This document shows, in pieces, positions 1 to 5,060 of a stretch of 5,060 nucleotides of DNA. Numbering within the stretch: position 1 is the stretch's first letter; each line of letters opens with the position of its first letter. The DNA is from an uncultured Oscillospiraceae bacterium. Lineage in GTDB: Bacteria > Bacillota > Clostridia > Oscillospirales > Acutalibacteraceae. The stretch is taken from NCBI GenBank assembly GCA_900555545.1, contig USLQ01000105.1:1-5060 (forward strand). Reading direction: 5' to 3'. The notes beneath the pieces are model-generated. The model saw only the letters and a program-made list of their open reading frames with translations. It made no database searches and was not told the origin of the DNA. The translations under genes were made by a program, and so were the position numbers.

Positions 1-1346
1 CAGAGCATCTGTCCCCCGCCCGACGTAATTGTACCGCCCGGAAGGCCGACCGCATAGCGTGTACCAACTGTCACCTGCTTGTCCACTGGATCCTGAATCC
101 GCTCGCGGGAGACCTCCTCCGCGCCGATCTTCACACCATCGACATAGGAGACGAGCTCCGTCACGCGATCCAGGCCATTTTCGCCCTCACGCGTCGTCTT
201 GCGGATACCCTTATAATAGCGGTCGCTCGCTGTCTCAACGGTGTTATAGGGGATATCTTCTTCCCGCTGTTCTGTCTTAATCACGCGAACCTGTAAAAAG
301 CGCACCTCGTTGGAGACAGTGAGCACCTGCCCCAGGTGGAGCTCCTCCGTCAGGTCAGGGTTCATGGCGAACAGCTCTTCGGAGGATTTGTCATACCGCT
401 GGGCAATCCCGGAAATCGTATCCCCCGCCTGAACCGTATAATGCACCGCCTCCTGCTTGGTTCCGGTAACCGTATCGAGCAGCTTGGCGGCATCCCACAT
501 GATTTCCGGCAGATCGGGATATACCCCCTGAACGTACTTCACATCCTCTACAAAGTCGACCAATGTACCTGGATTCTGCTGCCGGACCGGCTCAAGCATC
601 GTATCCATCACACGGATGGCGTCCGTCTCGTTCCGGACGGCGCAGAGCAGCGCGCCGTCAATATAAATCCCACATGCATCCACCAGATTGTAATCCGATG
701 CCTCGATCAACCGGTCACGCAGCGTAGCTGCATCCATCAATTCACCTGGATCAATTGACCGGAGAACATAGTCCGGATATCCCTGTAGGGGAACTTCCTG
801 CTCCTCCTGGCTCAATCCGATCAACTGATTGGCAGAATTTTGGGCCTGCGTGTACACGGACTCATCGGAGATATACCCCAAGCTCTGGCCATTGTAGCGG
901 ACTTCCAATGCCAGTGTGGCACTGCTGAAATAGCTAACTGTTGCAATCATCACCACACAGCCGGCAATGGGAAAAGCAACATGGAACAGTCTGCCAAACA
1001 GGCCTCTGTAACGCTGGAATGCCGCCATCATATACCGGCGCAGGACTGTTAAAAACTTTTCTCCGTCAACATATACCGCCCTGTAAAAATGGGAGCGGGA
1101 TGCGCTGACATCACGCGCCAGCGACCGCTCATCCCCACTGGCATTACGGGCCAGGCGGCGCACCCGGCGCGCCATGAAAAGCCACATGGCATAGAGCATG
1201 GTCCCAATCCAAAAGGCCGGTTGCTTCAACAGGCGCCAGATCCGGCGGCCAAGGCGTCTCGTATAGCGATGCAATTGGAGCCCAATATATCGAAGGAACC
1301 GTCCCGCCTCCAATGGCTCCTGACCCTTCTTCCGCTGTCTACTCAA
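1..1346 (-). CDS. Membrane-anchored LysM-G5 cell-wall protein, probable M23 peptidase (3' end cut off)
   Basis: The frame is open from a TTG at 1346 to the left edge (448 codons visible, no stop). No ATG or GTG lies between the last in-frame stop (TAA, 1367-1365) and this TTG, and the TTG has a GGGGGAG ribosome binding site 6 bases upstream, so I chose it. Residues 1-121 are very Arg-rich, with a hydrophobic stretch at about 43-59. A clear membrane segment follows at about 122-145, so the rest should lie outside the cell. Residues 150-173 and 228-251 look like two copies of a short module (YNGQSLGYISD, IYIDGALLCAVRN) seen in related peptidase N-termini. A LysM domain follows at about 302-344 (YTVQAGDTISGIAQRYD ... 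NPDL ... LGQVLTV), then a G5 domain at about 351-430. The visible part ends in GLPGGTITSGGGQML, the usual lead-in to an M23 (LytM-type) zinc endopeptidase. That the missing part is M23 is an inference from this architecture. Likely role: peptidoglycan binding and remodelling. It lies 13 bases after the phospholipase-like gene and is probably cotranscribed with it. Confidence 0.9.
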   Translation of the reverse strand, partial: MSRQRKKGQEPLEAGRFLRYIGLQLHRYTRRLGRRIWRLLKQPAFWIGTMLYAMWLFMARRVRRLARNASGDERSLARDVSASRSHFYRAVYVDGEKFLTVLRRYMMAAFQRYRGLFGRLFHVAFPIAGCVVMIATVSYFSSATLALEVRYNGQSLGYISDESVYTQAQNSANQLIGLSQEEQEVPLQGYPDYVLRSIDPGELMDAATLRDRLIEASDYNLVDACGIYIDGALLCAVRNETDAIRVMDTMLEPVRQQNPGTLVDFVEDVKYVQGVYPDLPEIMWDAAKLLDTVTGTKQEAVHYTVQAGDTISGIAQRYDKSSEELFAMNPDLTEELHLGQVLTVSNEVRFLQVRVIKTEQREEDIPYNTVETASDRYYKGIRKTTREGENGLDRVTELVSYVDGVKIGAEEVSRERIQDPVDKQVTVGTRYAVGLPGGTITSGGGQML

Positions 1347-1352
1347 ATCTCT

Positions 1353-1359
1353 CTCCCCC
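1353..1359 (-). promoter_or_regulatory. Ribosome binding site for the TTG-started LysM-G5 gene
   Basis: The minus strand reads GGGGGAG, then AGAGAT, then the TTG start at 1346. It lies directly after the TGA stop of the upstream gene and is the main support for the non-ATG start. Confidence 0.7.
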
Positions 1360-2304
1360 TCACTTTACCGGCATTCCAGTCAGGAAAGAACGCTCTCCCG
1401 TCCTTTCAAATAGCCTGGTATCTCCAGAATCGACCAGGGCTGCAAACAAAGGAATCAATTGGTTTGACAGCTCTGCCGCCTTCTCAAATAGCGTTTGAAA
1501 AGCATCGTGACTCATCCGTTCGGGATCAGCCGGATAACGCCATTCAGCCCCCCTGTCATTTAGAAAATCCCACATCTGTTCCGGCTGTGGGCAGCGCATC
1601 AGCGAGGTGGCAAACGGCCCGGCAATCCAGTAGAATGGGACCTGAAGCAAATACATCCACTTGCGCTTTGTCCCCGTGGGATCATATAAGATCTGCTGAA
1701 CAGTACGCATATCGTCAATAGATTGGGCGTACACCTCTGCGCCCCATGTTGCCCCCAACACACGCCGGGAGACCTGAGCCATCATCCGTCCGATCTCCAG
1801 CTTCATATCCTGCGGTGCGCGCAGCAGCTCCGGCACATCGAAAGTACGGGCGTCCGGCTCCCCAAGCGTGCGGTTGATCATACCCGCATCGATGTTCGCC
1901 TCGATCCGGTTGTGTACGATAAAACCGATGTAGGGGATATGCCGGCTCTTTTTGATCGCCGCCTGCGTGGCGTAGATATATGGGTGCGCCAGGCTGTCAA
2001 GCGCATAATGCGTCAAAAAACCACATGCATAGGAGAAGGCTGCGGTATCCTTCGGGTGATCTTTTAAATAATCCGCCATAGCGGCAAAAATTTGGTTTGG
2101 ACGTGCCCGATGCAGGCCGGAACTGACGCTGCGGGCGCTGCGCCCCGGCATATAGAACGGAATCAGACGGTGAAAGAGCAGTGGATCCGGCCCCTGTGCG
2201 CCAAGCAGGAAAGGTTGCTGCTCCAAACAGGCCAAACGGGAATCCGTGCGGAGCGAATCAAAAACCTGTGCCCCCAGCAGGTAGTGTGCGGCAAATGCGG
2301 GCAT
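1360..2304 (-). CDS. Zinc-dependent phospholipase C family protein
   Basis: A 314-residue protein starting at ATG 2304 with a strong GGGAGG ribosome binding site. The sequence resembles the zinc-dependent phospholipase C fold (Zn_dep_PLPC family). It has an N-terminal AAHYLLG with H7, GAQGPDP with D40, H45 and H65. Then come the helical motif H99-x3-D103-x3-H107 (LTHYALDSLAHPY) and H131-x3-E135 (HNRIE). These resemble in order the metal ligands of bacillary/clostridial phospholipase C (His, Asp, His, HxxxD...H, HxxxE), so the metal site looks intact. Assigning individual ligands is my inference. I see no signal peptide or membrane anchor, so unlike secreted alpha-toxin-type enzymes it is probably cytoplasmic, and its substrate is unknown. 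A toxin role is not supported. It is the first gene after the ABC operon terminator and is followed 13 bases later by the LysM-G5 gene. It probably has its own promoter at 2334-2362. Confidence 0.85.
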   Translation of the reverse strand: MPAFAAHYLLGAQVFDSLRTDSRLACLEQQPFLLGAQGPDPLLFHRLIPFYMPGRSARSVSSGLHRARPNQIFAAMADYLKDHPKDTAAFSYACGFLTHYALDSLAHPYIYATQAAIKKSRHIPYIGFIVHNRIEANIDAGMINRTLGEPDARTFDVPELLRAPQDMKLEIGRMMAQVSRRVLGATWGAEVYAQSIDDMRTVQQILYDPTGTKRKWMYLLQVPFYWIAGPFATSLMRCPQPEQMWDFLNDRGAEWRYPADPERMSHDAFQTLFEKAAELSNQLIPLFAALVDSGDTRLFERTGERSFLTGMPVK

Positions 2305-2352
2305 AAAAAATCCCTCCCGGTAATGCTACTTATAGTATAGCATACCGGGAGG
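2305..2352 (-). terminator. Intrinsic terminator of the amino-acid ABC transporter operon
   Basis: On the minus strand, an inverted repeat starts 11 bases after the TAA of the ATPase gene. CCTCCCGGTATGCTA (2352-2338) pairs with TAGCATTACCGGGAGG (2328-2313): 15 base pairs with one bulged base (2323) and a 9-base loop. After GA comes a run of six T (2310-2305). The tail is T-rich only in the minus direction, so it should stop transcription arriving from the ABC operon. The 3' arm contains the GGGAGG of the next gene, and the T run is the spacer before its ATG, so one element serves both purposes. Confidence 0.85.
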
Positions 2353-2362
2353 AAAAGGACAA
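2334..2362 (-). promoter_or_regulatory. Candidate sigma-A promoter for the phospholipase-like gene, inside the terminator
   Basis: On the minus strand, TTGTCC (2362-2357, 4 of 6 to the -35 consensus) and TATACT (2339-2334, 5 of 6 to the -10 consensus) are exactly 17 bases apart. The -10 box covers the end of the left stem arm and part of the terminator loop. The predicted start, near 2327, gives a leader of about 24 bases that omits the left arm of the hairpin and so leaves the GGGAGG free. The element counts come from the sequence. Promoter activity is inferred. Confidence 0.5.
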
Positions 2363-2363
2363 G

Positions 2364-3086
2364 TTACAGAACCTTGGAGAGGAAATCACGCAGCCGAGGA
2401 TTCTGCGGGTTGCCGAAGAACTGCTCCGGCGTGTTCTCCTCCTGAATATTGCCGCCGTCCATAAAGAGGACCTTGGTGGCGACCTCACGGGCAAAGCCCA
2501 TCTCATGCGTGACGATGACCATGGTCATACCGCTGTCGGCCAGTTCCTTGATGACCGCGAGCACCTCGCCGACCATCTCGGGGTCGAGGGCGCTGGTCGG
2601 CTCGTCAAAGAGCATGACCTCCGGATTCATGGCGAGCGCGCGCACGATGGCGATACGCTGCTTTTGCCCGCCGGAAAGACTGGATGGGTAGGCATCCGCC
2701 TTCTCCTCCAAGCCGACGCGGCGCAGCAGGGCAAGCGCCTTCTCCTTTGCCTCTTCCTTGCCCATGAGCTTGTGGCGAATGGGGGCAAAAGTGATGTTGT
2801 CCATAACCTTCATATTATTGAAGAGGTTGAACTGCTGGAACACCATGCCCATATGCTCGCGGACCTCATTGATATCGGTCTTGCGGTCGTTGAGGAGGGT
2901 ATCCTTAAACCAGACCTCGCCGGCCGTGGGAAACTCGAGCAGGTTCATACAGCGCAGGAAGGTGCTCTTCCCGGAGCCGGAGGGACCGACGATGGCGATC
3001 TTCTCACCCTTGTTGATCTCATAATTGACGCCGTCGAGCACGACGTTATCGCCAAAGGCTTTCTTTAAATCCTTAACGCGAATCAC
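2364..3086 (-). CDS. Polar amino-acid ABC transporter, ATP-binding protein (GlnQ/HisP type)
   Basis: This is the ATPase subunit that powers the importer from the cytoplasmic face of the membrane. From the GTG at 3086 it is 240 residues, the usual length for the family, and starts [15 protein letters not shown] at 3107 is also in frame, but AGGAGG lies downstream of it and 10 bases before the GTG, so the GTG is preferred. Motifs are complete: Walker [10 protein letters not shown] (34-42), Q-loop FQQFNLF (83-89), signature LSGGQ (137-141), Walker B VMLFDEP (157-163), D-loop SALD (165-168) and switch His 194 (VTHEMGFA). One small departure is V148 in AIVRAL, where Ala is usual. The start overlaps the permease gene by 14 bases, which suggests translational coupling. 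An intrinsic terminator lies 11 bases after the stop. Family assignment is firm; the amino acid transported cannot be told from this subunit. Confidence 0.95.
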   Translation of the reverse strand: MIRVKDLKKAFGDNVVLDGVNYEINKGEKIAIVGPSGSGKSTFLRCMNLLEFPTAGEVWFKDTLLNDRKTDINEVREHMGMVFQQFNLFNNMKVMDNITFAPIRHKLMGKEEAKEKALALLRRVGLEEKADAYPSSLSGGQKQRIAIVRALAMNPEVMLFDEPTSALDPEMVGEVLAVIKELADSGMTMVIVTHEMGFAREVATKVLFMDGGNIQEENTPEQFFGNPQNPRLRDFLSKVL

Positions 3087-3828
3087 TCTTAGCCAGCCTC
3101 CTCTCAAACACTTTCAGCAACCGGGATAGACCGAGGACGAGCACCAGATAAATCAGCGCGACCACGATCAGCGGCATGAACATCTCAAACGTTGCCGAAC
3201 GGATCCGGTCGCCGGCTCGGGTCAGGTCATTGATGGCGATGTAACCGACAATGGACGTCTCTTTGAGCAGGGTGATAAACTCATTGCCCAAGGCAGGTAA
3301 GATATTTTTGATTGCCTGCGGCAGGATGATGCTGCGCATGGTCTGTACGCGTGAGAGTCCGAGCGAACGGCCCGCCTCCATCTGGCCTCGATCCACCGAG
3401 TTGATACCGCCACGTATGGTCTCCGCCACATAGGCACCGGAGTTGATTCCGAAGGACAGCATGGCAACAGGGACGCCGCTGTCCGCGCTGGCAAATACAA
3501 CATAATACATGATCAACAGCTGTACAAGCATGGGAGTTCCGCGGATGACGGTAATGTAAATGCCGGTGATCGCATTGACAATCCGTGCAACGGCTTTTGA
3601 AAACTTGTTTGCCAGTGGATTCTCCAGGCTGGAGGCGGAGAATACGCGGGCGATTGCCACCAGCGCGCCGATGGCGACACCGATCAGCGTGGATACCAAC
3701 GCGATCAGCAGGGTGTTCCCCAGGCCGCGCAGGATCAGCTCCCAGCGGTCCTGCTGAATAAAGCAGCGGGTGAAGCTATTGACCAGATCCTGCCAGGTCT
3801 CAGAGAGCGTCAAAAGCTGGAAATTCAT
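3073..3828 (-). CDS. Polar amino-acid ABC transporter, permease protein (HisM/GlnP type)
   Basis: A 251-residue integral membrane protein forming the importer channel, presumably as a homodimer because only one permease gene is present. Hydrophobic segments are visible at about 36-62, 88-113, 118-135, 180-200 and 217-236. Family hallmarks are [10 protein letters not shown] near the first segment, [10 protein letters not shown] (95-104), and the EAA-type loop [12 protein letters not shown] ... [12 protein letters not shown] (131-159) followed by ILPQAIK, which docks onto the ATPase. The N-terminus has about 30 polar residues before the first segment. The ATG at 3828 is preceded by AAAGGAG seven bases upstream. 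The gene lies 88 bases after the binding-protein stop and overlaps the ATPase start by 14 bases. Glutamine, histidine, cystine or basic amino acids are all possible substrates. Confidence 0.95.
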   Translation of the reverse strand: MNFQLLTLSETWQDLVNSFTRCFIQQDRWELILRGLGNTLLIALVSTLIGVAIGALVAIARVFSASSLENPLANKFSKAVARIVNAITGIYITVIRGTPMLVQLLIMYYVVFASADSGVPVAMLSFGINSGAYVAETIRGGINSVDRGQMEAGRSLGLSRVQTMRSIILPQAIKNILPALGNEFITLLKETSIVGYIAINDLTRAGDRIRSATFEMFMPLIVVALIYLVLVLGLSRLLKVFERRLAKSDSR

Positions 3829-3861
3829 GGTTCCACTCCTTTCCCTGATAAAACAGTAATA

Positions 3862-3889
3862 CGCGGCGGGGCGCTGCCGCTCCGCCGCG
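3862..3889 (-). terminator. GC-rich intercistronic hairpin between binding protein and permease (partial terminator or mRNA stabiliser)
   Basis: On the minus strand, CGCGGCGGAGCG and CGCCCCGCCGCG pair around a GCAG loop, giving 11 G-C pairs with one A-C mismatch. The downstream bases (TATTACTGTTTTATC) are T-rich but lack a continuous run, so full termination seems unlikely. Hairpins of this kind after a binding-protein gene commonly protect the upstream message and lower downstream expression. That would fit the usual excess of receptor over membrane subunits, but it is an inference here. Confidence 0.6.
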
Positions 3890-3916
3890 GAATAAAATGT
3901 GTATCTCTGGACTCAA

Positions 3917-4808
3917 TCAGGCCATGGAGTGTTTGTTGATGGACTCCTCCAGCGTGCCGTTGGCCTTAACTTCTGCAATGACCTCGTTGATGAGTGCCAG
4001 CAGGGAGGCGGAATCGTCACCCTTCGCGACCGCGATCGCATACTGCTCGTCAGTCTTGCTGCCGTCCGCATAAGTCAGCTCAAAAGTGGTCAGGCCAGCG
4101 TCGGGATTCTGAGCGACGAGGCTCTCCGCCGGGAGCTTGTCGATGACGACGGCATCCAGGCGGCCGTTGATCAGCTCCTGAGTCGCCTCCATGGCAGTCT
4201 TCATCTGGGAGAGCTCAGCCGGATTATCCTCCAGCACGCCATCCGCAGTTTTTGTGCCGTTTGCATCATATTCGCCATTATTGGCATTGCTAATCAGGAT
4301 ATCGCCCGTGGTGCCGAGCTGGACACCGACGCGCTTGCCCGCGAGATCCTCAACGGTCTTGATATCAGAGCCCGCCGGAACAATGAAATACTGGATGCTG
4401 GTGAAGTAGCTGTCGGAGAAATCAACTTTCTCCGCGCGCTCGGGCGTGACTGTCATACCGGCGACACCGATATCGGACTTACCGGTTTCAATCTCGGAGA
4501 CGATGGTGTCAAAGTCCACATCCTTAACCTCCAGCTTGACGCCGATCTTATCGGCGATTGCCTGTGCGATATCGACGTCCACGCCCACAACATTGCCGTT
4601 ATCGCCGATGGTCTCGAAGGGCGGGAAGGCCGCATTGGTGGCCATGGTCAGTACGCCCGCAGCCTTAATGCGTGCAAGATGATCGCCCGTAGCGGCATTA
4701 CCGCTGGGAGACGTGCCTTCTGTCCGTGTTTCCACCGCAGCCGGCAAAGCAGCCGACCATCAGAGCACCGGCCATGATGGCCGTCATGATCTTACCGAAT
4801 TTTTTCAT
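3917..4808 (-). CDS. Polar amino-acid ABC transporter, substrate-binding lipoprotein (apparent frameshift near its N-terminus)
   Basis: This is the extracellular receptor of the importer, bacterial solute-binding protein family 3. The mature domain reads from about 4680 to the TGA at 3919-3917. It shows GVLTMATNAAFPPFE, GVDVDIAQAIA (the family's G-D-D motif), TPERAEKVDFS with the Arg expected to hold the ligand carboxylate, AGKRVGVQLGTTGD, and LDAVVIDK. This frame has no signal peptide: its best upstream start is a TTG at 4747 without a ribosome binding site. A signal peptide does exist in another frame, from ATG 4808 (AAGGGGA eight bases upstream). It starts MKKFGKIMTAIM, continues ALMVGCFAGCGG with two possible lipobox cysteines (20 and 24), and stops at TAA 4700-4698 after 36 codons. 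Moving forward one base around 4736-4720 joins the two as CGGNT-TEGTSPSGN, a normal lipoprotein linker. The intact ancestor would be about 296 residues. It is either a real mutation (pseudogene) or a sequence error. First gene of the operon, with a strong promoter upstream. Confidence 0.88.
4701..4759 (-). other. Interval in which the reading frame of the binding-protein gene must shift (+1)
   Basis: The frame of the mature domain is open only from just after a TGA at 4762-4760. The frame of the signal peptide closes at TAA 4700-4698. The switch must therefore fall between these points. Because the lipobox cysteines are in the first frame, it most likely falls between about 4736 and 4720 (GGTGGAAACACGGACAGAAG on the minus strand). 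One extra base there, or two missing, explains it. I see no recognised slippery site such as a prfB-type CTT-TGA. Confidence 0.8.
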
Positions 4809-4817
4809 GTTTACGAT

Positions 4818-4824
4818 CCCCTTT
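4818..4824 (-). promoter_or_regulatory. Ribosome binding site for the signal-peptide start of the binding protein
   Basis: The minus strand reads AAAGGGG (4824-4818), then ATCGTAAAC, then ATG at 4808. This favours ATG 4808 as the real start of the binding-protein gene over the unsupported TTG at 4747. Confidence 0.65.
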
Positions 4825-4830
4825 TTCAAA

Positions 4831-4848
4831 GAGGGCAATAGTGCCCCC
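4831..4848 (-). promoter_or_regulatory. Leader hairpin upstream of the binding-protein gene
   Basis: On the minus strand, GGGGGCA (4848-4842) pairs with TGCCCTC (4837-4831) around a CTAT loop: seven pairs including one G-U. It lies within the predicted 54-base leader, six bases before the Shine-Dalgarno region. The following bases (TTTGAAAAA) do not make a terminator. It may only stabilise the 5' end. No riboswitch family is recognisable. Confidence 0.4.
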
Positions 4849-4868
4849 ATATTTTATTGATTATCCTC

Positions 4869-4897
4869 ATTATACGCATCCGATCATCAAGAATCAA
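4869..4897 (-). promoter_or_regulatory. Sigma-A-type promoter of the amino-acid ABC transporter operon
   Basis: On the minus strand, TTGATT (4897-4892, 4 of 6 to consensus) and a perfect TATAAT (4874-4869) are 17 bases apart. The predicted start, near 4862, gives a leader of about 54 bases before ATG 4808. The surroundings are AT-rich compared with the genes on either side, as expected of a promoter region. An imperfect dyad, GAAT-8-ATTC, overlaps the -35 box and could be an operator. Confidence 0.75.
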
Positions 4898-4908
4898 GAC
4901 TTATTCAT

Positions 4909-4942
4909 AAAAAACTGCGAACTTTGTATTTTTATACAGTTT
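4909..4942 (-). terminator. Possible weak terminator after the pseudouridine synthase gene
   Basis: On the minus strand, AAACTG (4942-4937) and CAGTTT (4917-4912) form a 6-bp inverted repeat around a 19-base loop, and the right arm runs into a stretch of six T (4914-4909). The stem is short and AT-rich, the loop is long, and the left arm overlaps the end of the coding region. Terminator function is therefore only a possibility. Confidence 0.25.
4925..4938. repeat. 14-bp palindrome upstream of the ABC operon promoter
   Basis: TGTAT-TTTT-ATACA has perfect 5-bp arms around an AT centre. It overlaps the last two codons and stop of the pseudouridine synthase gene and lies about 70 bases upstream of the predicted start of the ABC operon. 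It resembles an ArgR/AhrC half-site pair (TGAAT-4-ATTCA), with one symmetrical change in each arm. This resemblance is suggestive only. Confidence 0.4.
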
Positions 4943-5060
4943 CAATGTATTTTTCAACCATCCTTTGCATATCCTCGGGGAGCGGCGCTGTAAATTCCAG
5001 CCGGCGGCCCGTCACCGGATGAGTGAGCGCCACACGGGCGCAGTGCAGGGCGTGCCGGCC
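4932..5060 (-). CDS. RluA/RluD-family RNA pseudouridine synthase, C-terminal end (5' part outside window)
   Basis: Only the last 42 residues and the TAA stop (4934-4932) are present. They read GRHALHCARVALTHPVTG, then EFTAPLPEDMQRMVEKY. This is the typical C-terminus of RluA/RluD-type enzymes, where RHALHA is followed by HP-x-TG and ending in APLPEDM. These enzymes isomerise uridine to pseudouridine in ribosomal or transfer RNA. The catalytic Asp region (HRLD) lies outside the window, so the exact target (23S rRNA helix 69 or another site) cannot be decided. The gene is probably transcriptionally separate from the ABC operon, which has its own promoter downstream of it. Confidence 0.88.
   Translation of the reverse strand, partial: GRHALHCARVALTHPVTGRRLEFTAPLPEDMQRMVEKYIETV

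Noticed and set aside
1089..1721. A 210-codon plus-strand open frame across the junction of the LysM-G5 and phospholipase-like genes
   Set aside because: It is antisense to two supported genes, has no recognisable domains and has low-complexity composition typical of a shadow frame.
2313..2352. The inverted repeat as a terminator for a plus-strand transcript or as a mobile-element end
   Set aside because: On the plus strand it is followed by A residues rather than T, no plus-strand gene precedes it, and there is no second copy or target duplication.
2505..3068. A 187-codon plus-strand open frame opposite the ABC ATPase gene
   Set aside because: The minus strand encodes all ABC ATPase motifs. 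This frame is their antisense image.
4696..4710. Programmed +1 frameshifting or stop-restart at the TAA of the short signal-peptide frame
   Set aside because: There is no prfB-like slippery codon or internal Shine-Dalgarno signal, the ATG overlapping the TAA is in the third frame, and binding proteins are not known to use frameshifting. A simple indel explains it better.
4696..4747. Translation of the binding protein from the TTG at 4747 as a native cytosolic protein
   Set aside because: No Shine-Dalgarno sequence precedes it, the product would lack the export signal this family needs, and a well-formed lipoprotein signal peptide lies just upstream in the adjacent frame.
3899..4777. A 292-codon plus-strand open frame opposite the substrate-binding protein gene
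   Set aside because: It is the antisense shadow of a clearly conserved gene. Its product has no recognisable family and the start lacks a ribosome binding site. Long antisense frames are common opposite GC-rich genes.

Overview
The window appears to come from a Gram-positive, fairly GC-rich member of the Clostridia. I infer something like Oscillospirales/Oscillospiraceae from the G5/LysM cell-wall protein, the cytosolic zinc-phospholipase-C-like protein, the SD-rich starts and the SBP_bac_3 lipoprotein type. I cannot assign a species. Every gene I can support lies on the minus strand, so the window reads biologically from right to left. It is almost entirely coding. No stretch over 300 bases lacks a gene, and I see no tRNA, rRNA, CRISPR array, insertion sequence or prophage remnant.

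From right to left: (1) 5060-4932, the last 42 codons of an RluA/RluD-family pseudouridine synthase. (2) 4931-4809, an intergenic region with a strong sigma-A-type promoter (TTGATT, 17 bp, TATAAT), a 14-bp palindrome overlapping the rluD-type stop region, and a leader hairpin just before the ribosome binding site. (3) 4808-2364, a three-gene polar amino-acid ABC importer: substrate-binding lipoprotein, permease and ATPase. The permease and ATPase overlap by 14 bases. A GC-rich hairpin separates the binding protein from the permease. The binding-protein gene carries an apparent frameshift between its lipoprotein signal peptide and its mature domain. (4) 2352-2305, a compact intrinsic terminator whose 3' arm is also the Shine-Dalgarno sequence of the next gene and whose loop holds a -10 box. 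(5) 2304-1, a zinc-dependent phospholipase C family gene, then 13 bases later a TTG-started membrane-anchored LysM-G5 protein. This last gene runs off the left edge, probably into an M23 peptidase domain.

The importer genes form one transcription unit: the lipoprotein would capture an amino acid outside the cell, the permease would move it, and the ATPase would power transport. If the frameshift is real, the binding protein would not be exported and the importer would probably lack its own receptor. The phospholipase-like and LysM-G5 genes form a second small unit, apparently with its own promoter embedded in the terminator of the first.

Most of the window is ordinary housekeeping and transport content, and I do not see an obviously new biological system. 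The two points most worth a second look are the frameshift in the binding-protein gene and the overlapping terminator, promoter and ribosome binding site at 2304-2362.
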